A stretch of 9,187 nucleotides of DNA. Source: Bacteroidota bacterium. Lineage in GTDB: Bacteria > Bacteroidota > Bacteroidia > Bacteroidales > Prolixibacteraceae. The DNA lies in NCBI GenBank assembly GCA_030695265.1, contig JAUYTA010001063.1, positions 1 to 9,187 of the forward strand, written 5' to 3'. This document shows, in pieces, positions 3,836 through 9,187 of the stretch. The translations under genes and the position numbers were made by a program. Position 1 is the stretch's first letter, and the number at the start of each line of letters is the position of its first letter. Under the pieces are notes generated by a model, which saw nothing but the letters and a program-made list of their open reading frames with translations, was not told the origin of the DNA and did no database searches.

Positions 3836-5686
3836 ATGTCTAACAACACTTTCCTTTCGCGCCGGAATTTCATGAAGTCAACTGCAGTTGCATCTTCTGC
3901 CTTAATTGGCGCTTCGGTGCTTTCAGCTTGTTCTGAAAAAGGCAGTAACACTCGTAAACCTGGAAAATTTCCTGAAAATTCATTGAAAAATTATCAGCCG
4001 TCGGATGGCGTTGCAGGTTTGCTTTTTTCGCAGATTGGCTACGAACCGGGTTTGCCGGTGCGCGTGGTTGTCAGGCTCCCGAAGAAGGAATTGCTTCAGG
4101 GTAAAACGACTTGCAAACTGATACCGGTTTCAGGAGAAAAAACTTACGAAACTGAATTCATTTACCACAGCCAAATCTGGGGAAGTCACTGGTGGGTGGC
4201 GGATTTCAGGAATATAAATGAATTAGGTGAATGGAATATTGAAGTACTGAATGGCAGCGATTGTGTATTCGCCGATAGCGGTTTGCAGGTAAGTAAAAAC
4301 ATATTGTGGGAAAAGACGATCGAATACGCTTCGGTGGATATGCTCGAACGGCGCGTTCATTTTACCGGAGTAGGCGCCGGATGGCAGGATGCAGGAACCT
4401 TGTGGGTAGAGAGTCCGGCCCAGAGTGCAATGGTTATTTCGTTGGAAGAACTGCTGGAATTGAAAAAAGATACCTTCGACACTCCGTTTCAGGAACGGAT
4501 TTACACCCAAATTGCTGTTGGTTGCGACTACCTGGTAATGACTCAGAATAAAGCCGAAGAATTGGGATTCCCCAAAGGTTCGATGTCGCACGATGTAAAA
4601 GGACATGAAAAAGATATTTTACCACACGATGCCATGAAAGCGGTTGTGGCGCTGGCAAAGGCGGTTCAACTTCTTCCGGAGAAATTTGCCGATAAAAAAT
4701 ACAAGTATGCTGAAGCTGCGAAAAGGGCTTTTCAATGGCTGGTAACTTCAGCAAAACCCATGGGCGAATACGGCTACGTGAAAATGCAGCGCGGACTTCC
4801 GGCAGATGCGGTAATCCCCAAAGATGAATGGCTGACCCGCGATTTACTGATGATGTGTCGGGCATCTCTGGAAATGTTGAAACTCGGAGATCTGAAAGCC
4901 AAAGAATTGGCCATTGACTATGCGAATAAAGTTATGGAACGAGAGATCAGCAAGGAGAATGCTGAAAGTGGATTTTACGGTCATTTTTACGAATTCGATA
5001 GCATGAAACATTCGGAACCTTCGTGGTGCCACGGAATTGTACCCGGCAAAAATGGTGTCGAGTTTGGAGCAGATATGGGCGGAATTTATCCCAATTACCT
5101 GATGCCACTGATCGATCTGCTGAAACTTTGGCCTGATCACTCAGATGCCGCGAAATGGAAAGAAACTCTGCACAATTTTGCAACCAATTACCTGATTCCG
5201 GCTTGTGAGCAAAACCCTTTTTATCTTGTGCCTCAGGGAATTTTTGGCGACGAAGGAGCGATTTGGTTTTGCGGAACTTTCCACGGTACCAGCGCCATTT
5301 ATGGTTATACTGCTGCTTTGGCTCTTGAACTCTCAACGATTTTTAATGAGCCAAAACTGAAAGAAATGGCTTACGGAAACTTGCAATGGCTGGCCGGCTT
5401 GAATGCAGGCATTTCTCGCGAAAACCTAAAACTTGGCTGTGTGGTTTTCAGTACCGATGTTCCGGAAGGCGCAGCATTGCCGGCAAGCATGATGTGCGGC
5501 GTAGGAAACCGCTGGGCCGGAACCTGGTTTCAGACCCGGGGCGTTATTTGCAACGGATTCTCAACCGGCGAGCAATTTAAATACGACATTGAGCCAAAGA
5601 AAATCAACGACGGGCCATTTTCGTTTACCGACGAAGACTGGATCCCTCACAGCGCCGGTTGGCTGACCGGTTTGATGCGGTTGTAG
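3836..5686 (+). CDS. Divergent glycoside hydrolase family 9-like lipoprotein (six-hairpin fold)
   Basis: The 616-residue product begins with a Tat-type signal (S-R-R-N-F-M-K, residues 8-14) running into a lipobox L-S-A-C, so Cys32 is the likely lipidated residue. Residues about 58-155 look like the Ig-like domain that precedes GH9 catalytic domains (L-L-F-S-Q-I-G-Y-E-P-G at 62-72). An all-helical barrel follows (about 160-616). G-W-Q-D-A-G-T at 182-188 aligns with GH9 G-W-Y-D-A-G-D, so Asp185 is kept but the second Asp, the usual catalytic base, is Thr188. Near the C-terminus T-D-E-D-W-I-P-H-S-A-G-W-L (598-610) aligns with GH9 N-E-V-A-I-D-Y-N-A, so Glu600 may be the retained acid. The usual P-H-H-R block is not evident. 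Classical endoglucanase activity is therefore doubtful. It is the first gene of the operon; the next gene begins 19 nt after its stop. Confidence 0.75.
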   Translation: MSNNTFLSRRNFMKSTAVASSALIGASVLSACSEKGSNTRKPGKFPENSLKNYQPSDGVAGLLFSQIGYEPGLPVRVVVRLPKKELLQGKTTCKLIPVSGEKTYETEFIYHSQIWGSHWWVADFRNINELGEWNIEVLNGSDCVFADSGLQVSKNILWEKTIEYASVDMLERRVHFTGVGAGWQDAGTLWVESPAQSAMVISLEELLELKKDTFDTPFQERIYTQIAVGCDYLVMTQNKAEELGFPKGSMSHDVKGHEKDILPHDAMKAVVALAKAVQLLPEKFADKKYKYAEAAKRAFQWLVTSAKPMGEYGYVKMQRGLPADAVIPKDEWLTRDLLMMCRASLEMLKLGDLKAKELAIDYANKVMEREISKENAESGFYGHFYEFDSMKHSEPSWCHGIVPGKNGVEFGADMGGIYPNYLMPLIDLLKLWPDHSDAAKWKETLHNFATNYLIPACEQNPFYLVPQGIFGDEGAIWFCGTFHGTSAIYGYTAALALELSTIFNEPKLKEMAYGNLQWLAGLNAGISRENLKLGCVVFSTDVPEGAALPASMMCGVGNRWAGTWFQTRGVICNGFSTGEQFKYDIEPKKINDGPFSFTDEDWIPHSAGWLTGLMRL

Positions 5687-5705
5687 TACTATTAAAATAA
5701 AAAAC

Positions 5706-7139
5706 ATGAACCTAAAACTAACATTAATCCTGATTTTACTGTTTCCACTCTTTGTTGCAGCCCAAACGCTTCGGGTGAGTGAAAATAAAAGATTCCTCGA
5801 AACAGAAAAAGGAAAGCCATTTTTATGGATGGGCGATACAGCCTGGGAACTTTTCCACAAGCTCGATCGCGAAGAAGCCATCGAATATCTTGAGAATCGT
5901 GCCGAAAAAGGCTTTACTGTTATACAGGCAGTGGTACTGGCCGAATTGGACGGATTACGGACGCCTAATGCATTGGGCGATTTACCACTCATAGACCTTG
6001 ACCCTGCCAAACCCAACGAAAAATACTTTGAACACGTTGATTTCATTGTGAATAAAGCTGAAGAGTTGGGTCTGTTTATTGGTATGCTGCCAACCTGGGG
6101 CGACAAAGTACCCAATATCATAGGGGGCGATGGCCCGGTAGTTTTTACTCCGGAAAATGCAGGGGTATTTGGCAAATTTCTCGGGGAAAGGTATAAAAAC
6201 AAGCCAATTATCTGGATTCTTGGAGGTGACCGGAATGTTGACAGCGACACCACTTTTCATATCTGGAAAAACATGGCCGCGGGTTTAAGGGCTGGCGACG
6301 GAGGCCGTCACCTGATTTCGTATCATCCACGTGGGGTGCACTCATCAAGCTACTGGCTGCACAACGAGGACTGGCTTGACTTTAACATGTACCAGACTGC
6401 TCATTTCCACCGGTATCAGAAGGTTTATGAAAATGCCATGCACGATTATAACCTGTCGCCGCTTAAACCTACCATTGAGGCAGAACCTGCTTACGAGGAC
6501 ATTGGCATGGAATTCTGGACCTTTGAAGAATGGCGGAACAACCCCGAAGTGTATAAAACAGTATTCGATTCGGATAATCTGGTTAAAAACAGGGAATTCT
6601 TTAAAAAGGGATTCTTTACCGATTACGATGTGCGGGTTCATGCTTATTGGGACTTATTGTCGGGGGCATGTGGATATACTTACGGGAATAATGCCGTTTG
6701 GCAAATGTTTAAAAAGGGCAAAAAGGTAGTGATCCCTTGTTTGTACGACTGGCGCGAGTCGCTCGACAGGCCAGGCGCCAATCAGATCAGGCACATCAGG
6801 AAACTGTTTGAACAACGCGATTTTTCAAAGCTGGTTCCCGATCAATCGGCCATTTATGGCAAGAACTATAAAGACGACAATCATATCAGGGCGGCAGTGG
6901 CTTCTGATGCTTCTTTCCTGATTGCCTATATGTCAAAGGGGCAACCGATAACCATCGTCATGAAAAAAATCAAAGGGTCAAAAGTAAGTGCCTGGTGGTA
7001 CAATCCGCGCAATGGTGAAGCCAATCCCATCGGCGAATTTGGCAATGTTGGATTTCAGACATTTGCACCTCCCTCATCAGGAGAAAACAACGATTGGATA
7101 TTGGTGCTGGATGATAAAAAAGCAAAATATAAATTTTAA
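5706..7139 (+). CDS. Secreted GH140-type glycoside hydrolase (DUF4038 catalytic domain plus C-terminal DUF5060/collagen-binding-like domain)
   Basis: The 477-residue product has a type I signal peptide (residues 1-20, M-N-L-K-L-T-L-I-L-I..., ending A-A-Q). A TIM-barrel DUF4038 domain covers about 22-370: G-K-P-F-L-W-M-G-D-T-A-W-E-L-F (36-50), W-I-L-G-G-D-R-N (170-177) and I-E-A-E-P-A-Y-E (257-264). The characterised family GH140 member BT1012 of Bacteroides thetaiotaomicron is an endo-apiosidase acting on rhamnogalacturonan II, with an Asp acid/base and a Glu nucleophile. Asp175 and Glu258 or Glu260 are the corresponding candidates here. Residues about 375-475 (A-W-W-Y-N-P-R-N-G-E at 429-438) match the small beta domain usually annotated as collagen-binding-like, PF12904. 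Many DUF4038 proteins are uncharacterised, so apiosidase activity is possible but not shown. It lies 19 nt after the GH9-like gene and 11 nt before the serine hydrolase. Confidence 0.85.
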   Translation: MNLKLTLILILLFPLFVAAQTLRVSENKRFLETEKGKPFLWMGDTAWELFHKLDREEAIEYLENRAEKGFTVIQAVVLAELDGLRTPNALGDLPLIDLDPAKPNEKYFEHVDFIVNKAEELGLFIGMLPTWGDKVPNIIGGDGPVVFTPENAGVFGKFLGERYKNKPIIWILGGDRNVDSDTTFHIWKNMAAGLRAGDGGRHLISYHPRGVHSSSYWLHNEDWLDFNMYQTAHFHRYQKVYENAMHDYNLSPLKPTIEAEPAYEDIGMEFWTFEEWRNNPEVYKTVFDSDNLVKNREFFKKGFFTDYDVRVHAYWDLLSGACGYTYGNNAVWQMFKKGKKVVIPCLYDWRESLDRPGANQIRHIRKLFEQRDFSKLVPDQSAIYGKNYKDDNHIRAAVASDASFLIAYMSKGQPITIVMKKIKGSKVSAWWYNPRNGEANPIGEFGNVGFQTFAPPSSGENNDWILVLDDKKAKYKF

Positions 7140-7150
7140 AAAATTGAACA

Positions 7151-8446
7151 ATGAAACATCTAATTTTCACTTTTCTTGTCCTGTTTATTTTCACAGGACT
7201 AACCGCTCAAACTAAATCTCAGAAGAAATCGCCGGTTTTAACCGAAGCTTCTCCTGAAAGTGTGGGTATTTCGTCGGAACGACTTGCCCGAATAGATCAA
7301 ATGTGTGCCGAGGCTGTAAAAAATGGTGATGTTCCCGGAATTGTTTCGCTGATTGCCCGAAACGGGAAAATCGTGCATTGGAAAGCATACGGGATGGCCG
7401 ATAATCAGGCCGGAAGATTGCTGAAGCGCGATGATATTTTTCGCATTGCCAGTCAAACAAAAGCCATCACTTCAACTGCCGTGATGATGCTGTGGGAAGA
7501 AGGGAAATTTCAGCTCGACGATCCGATTTCGAAATACATTCCGGAGTTTAAAAACCCACAGGTACTGAAATCGTTTAAATACAGCGATACGACTTACACC
7601 AGTGAACCGGCCAAATCTGAAATTACCATTCGCCACCTGATTACCCACACTTCAGGAATTGGCTACGGAATTATTGACGGCAACGAACAGATAAAAATGA
7701 TTTATGCAAAAGCGGGAGTTACCGACCTGTTTACCACTGAAAAAATTACCATTGCCGAAAGTGTGAAAAAGCTGGCCAAACTGCCACTGCATCACAATCC
7801 AGGCGGAAAATTCACCTATAGCGAAGGCCTGGATGTTTTGGGTTATTTCATTGAAGTGGTTTCGGGTATGCCTTTCGACCAGTTCCTAAAAACCCGAATT
7901 TTCGATCCTCTGGCGATGAACGATACCCGCTTTTATCTGCCCGAAGAAAAGGCAGGAAGACTGGTTGCCGTTCAGCAAAAAACAGATGGGAAATGGACAA
8001 AATATCCTGTCACTTTCTACGATACTGACTACCCTGTTAAAGGCGCGAAAAGTTTTTTCTCTGGTGGCGCCGGACTTTCGAGTACTGTAAAAGATTATGC
8101 CACTTTTCTTCAAATGTACCTGAACGGCGGCGAATTAAACGGTGTACGTTTATTGAGTCGCACCACTATTGAAGCGATTATGGGTAACCAGATTGGAAAC
8201 GTCTGGGGCGAGAATCCGGATAAAGTGTATGGGTTGGCATTTTCGGTTCTGACCAGAAAAGGAGAAGAAAAAGGAGGAATGAGCAGCGAAGGTACTTTCG
8301 ATTGGGGCGGATATTTCAATACCCAGTATTTTGCCGATCCAAAAGAAAAAGTAATTGGCATTCTGATGAAACAAACCCAGGGCCCGGTAAACGACCAAAC
8401 TGGTTGGAAATTCCGTCAACTGGTTGGTCAAAGCATTGATGATTAA
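7151..8446 (+). CDS. Secreted serine hydrolase of the class C beta-lactamase/esterase superfamily
   Basis: The 431-residue product has a signal peptide (residues 1-20, M-K-H-L-I-F-T-F-L-V..., ending T-A-Q). The beta-lactamase fold follows: catalytic S-x-x-K as S-Q-T-K at 101-104, the R-H-L-I-T-H-T-S-G-I block at 161-170, the Tyr motif at Y223 (F-T-Y-S-E-G-L-D-V-L-G), and D-W-G-G-Y-F at 384-389 in place of the K-T-G box of beta-lactamases. This pattern is typical of EstB-like esterases and transesterases rather than antibiotic-degrading enzymes. Within a glycan-degrading operon it may remove acyl groups from the substrate in the periplasm. That role is inferred only from position. The start is the ATG at 7151, 11 nt after the GH140 stop; the DeoC gene follows 11 nt after its stop. 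Confidence 0.9.
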   Translation: MKHLIFTFLVLFIFTGLTAQTKSQKKSPVLTEASPESVGISSERLARIDQMCAEAVKNGDVPGIVSLIARNGKIVHWKAYGMADNQAGRLLKRDDIFRIASQTKAITSTAVMMLWEEGKFQLDDPISKYIPEFKNPQVLKSFKYSDTTYTSEPAKSEITIRHLITHTSGIGYGIIDGNEQIKMIYAKAGVTDLFTTEKITIAESVKKLAKLPLHHNPGGKFTYSEGLDVLGYFIEVVSGMPFDQFLKTRIFDPLAMNDTRFYLPEEKAGRLVAVQQKTDGKWTKYPVTFYDTDYPVKGAKSFFSGGAGLSSTVKDYATFLQMYLNGGELNGVRLLSRTTIEAIMGNQIGNVWGENPDKVYGLAFSVLTRKGEEKGGMSSEGTFDWGGYFNTQYFADPKEKVIGILMKQTQGPVNDQTGWKFRQLVGQSIDD

Positions 8447-8457
8447 ATTTAAATAAA

Positions 8458-9174
8458 ATGAACAAAGTAAAAGAACTTGCAAAAATGATTGACCACTCGA
8501 TTCTTCACCCTACAATGACGGACGAAGATTTGCGCCGTGAGTGCGAAGTGGCAAAAAAGTACGATGTGGCATCGGTTTGTGTAAAACCGTATGCAGTGAA
8601 ACAGGCCGTTGAATTGCTGAAAGGCAGCGATGTATTGGTAGGTTGTGTCATTGGTTTCCCGGCTGGAAATTCGGCTATTCCTGTAAAAGTCTTTGAAGCT
8701 GAAAATGCCTGCAAAGACGGTGCTGTTGAAATTGACATGGTCATCAACATTGGGAAAGCCTTGCAGGGTGATTGGGCTTATATTACCGGAGAAATCAAAT
8801 CAGTTTCCGATGCTTGTCACAAGCTTGGAGCCATTGTTAAAGTGATTTTCGAAACCGATTATGTGACCAAAGAGGCTGATATTGTAAAACTTTGCCAGAT
8901 TTGCACTGAAGTGGGTGCCGATTACGTGAAAACTTCCTCAGGTTTTGGATTTGTGAAACAGGCCAATGGCGACTATAACTATGTTGGAGCAACTATTTCG
9001 GTTCTGGAACTCATGAAAAAAAGTGTTGGTCCAAAAGTAAAGGTTAAAGCTGCCGGTGGAGTCCGCACCCTCGACCAACTGATTGCTGTTCAGGCTGCAG
9101 GTTGTACACGAAGTGGAGCCACTGCTACCGCCGTAATGATGGAAGAAGCCATGAAAAGATTTAGCCCCCTTTAA
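8458..9174 (+). CDS. deoC: Deoxyribose-phosphate aldolase family protein
   Basis: The 238-residue cytoplasmic TIM-barrel product has the DeoC signature parts: I-D-H-S-I-L-H-P-T (11-19), C-V-I-G-F-P-A-G (63-70), E-I-D-M-V-I-N-I-G (91-99), D-Y-V-K-T-S-S-G-F (155-163) and K-A-A-G-G-V-R-T (197-204). Asp93, Lys158 (the Schiff-base lysine) and Lys197 correspond to Asp102, Lys167 and Lys201 of the E. coli enzyme. The C-terminal phosphate-binding segment is C-T-R-S-G-A-T (216-222), where classical enzymes have S-R-I-G-T-S. That difference could alter the substrate. The classical reaction splits 2-deoxyribose-5-phosphate into acetaldehyde and glyceraldehyde-3-phosphate. The context of extracellular hydrolases and a UTRA regulator suggests a sugar-catabolic rather than a nucleoside-salvage role. 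The last residues (F-S-P-L) are encoded by a stretch that merges into a C-rich repeat at the window end. Confidence 0.9.
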   Translation: MNKVKELAKMIDHSILHPTMTDEDLRRECEVAKKYDVASVCVKPYAVKQAVELLKGSDVLVGCVIGFPAGNSAIPVKVFEAENACKDGAVEIDMVINIGKALQGDWAYITGEIKSVSDACHKLGAIVKVIFETDYVTKEADIVKLCQICTEVGADYVKTSSGFGFVKQANGDYNYVGATISVLELMKKSVGPKVKVKAAGGVRTLDQLIAVQAAGCTRSGATATAVMMEEAMKRFSPL

Positions 9175-9176
9175 TT

Positions 9177-9187
9177 CCCCCGAAGGG
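9177..9187 (+). repeat. Beginning of a C/G-rich hairpin at the window end
   Basis: CCCCCGAAGGG starts 2 nt after the aldolase stop codon; five C's, a GAA loop and at least three G's form a short stem that the window edge truncates. A second C-run lies just upstream inside the end of the gene (AGCCCCCTTTAA). This is the look of a common Bacteroidota intergenic palindrome, or of a terminator. Which one depends on bases beyond 9187. Confidence 0.4.

Noticed and set aside
5561..6253. 230-codon open frame on the minus strand
   Set aside because: It is antisense to the end of the GH9-like gene and the start of the GH140 gene, both with clear domain matches. Its translation is Ser/Pro-rich and low in structure, typical of a shadow frame.
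6738..6749. TTGTAC half-sites elsewhere (for example near 2373, 3588, 5036, 6739 and 9100) as further operators
   Set aside because: Each lacks the second half of the palindrome and most lie inside coding sequence; chance occurrence is sufficient.
7817..7843. Apparent loss of the beta-lactamase Y-x-N motif (reads Y-S-E) in the serine hydrolase
   Set aside because: The esterase-like branch of the family commonly has the Tyr followed by a variable stretch and D-V-L-G, as here, so this is not a damaged active site.
1..9187. CRISPR arrays, tRNA/rRNA genes, transposases, integrases or SusC/SusD genes
   Set aside because: None was seen on either strand; the only repeats are the short ones listed.

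Overview
The window looks like a chromosomal segment from a member of the Bacteroidota, plausibly a marine or sediment Marinilabiliales/Prolixibacteraceae-type polysaccharide degrader. The phylum is inferred from a promoter matching the Bacteroidota -33 TTG / -7 TAnnTTTG architecture (TATATTTG at 2904-2911), A/T-rich leaders with little Shine-Dalgarno signal, signal peptides ending in A-Q-T, and a cluster of secreted GH140/GH9-type hydrolases. The family placement is a guess.

Layout: (1) 1-599, the 3' part of a GGGtGRT-family gene, followed by a strong hairpin terminator (621-668) that resembles a dispersed intergenic repeat. (2) 666-1869, two type II toxin-antitoxin modules back to back: a RelE/ParE-type toxin with its antitoxin on the minus strand, and MazE/MazF on the plus strand, with a shared divergent promoter region (1178-1285). 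(3) 1870-2147, mostly non-coding, with one doubtful hydrophobic ORF. (4) 2148-2765 (minus), a compact three-gene unit: an XRE-type regulator, a 74-residue protein of unknown function and a 23-residue peptide that is essentially one SEC-C zinc motif. An 8+8 bp inverted repeat sits directly upstream of the regulator start. (5) 2880-3636 (plus), a GntR/HutC-type (UTRA) regulator whose promoter contains a perfect 16-bp palindrome, ACTTGTACGTACAAGT. (6) 3637-3835, a repeat-bearing and almost G-free leader. (7) 3836-9174, a tight plus-strand operon (gaps of 11-19 nt): a Tat-type lipoprotein with a divergent GH9-like fold, a secreted GH140/DUF4038 hydrolase, a secreted class C beta-lactamase-like serine hydrolase, and a cytoplasmic DeoC-family aldolase. 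A partial GC-rich hairpin lies at the window edge.

How they may work together (inference): the UTRA regulator senses a sugar or sugar phosphate, represses itself through the palindrome, and probably controls the downstream operon. The three exported hydrolases would release and de-esterify sugars from a plant- or alga-type glycan, and the DeoC-family aldolase would cleave a phosphorylated product. No transporter, kinase or SusC/SusD pair is in the window, so the pathway is incomplete here. The most unusual items are the palindromic operator of the UTRA regulator, the GH9-like protein lacking the usual catalytic base, and the XRE/unknown/SEC-C microprotein cassette.
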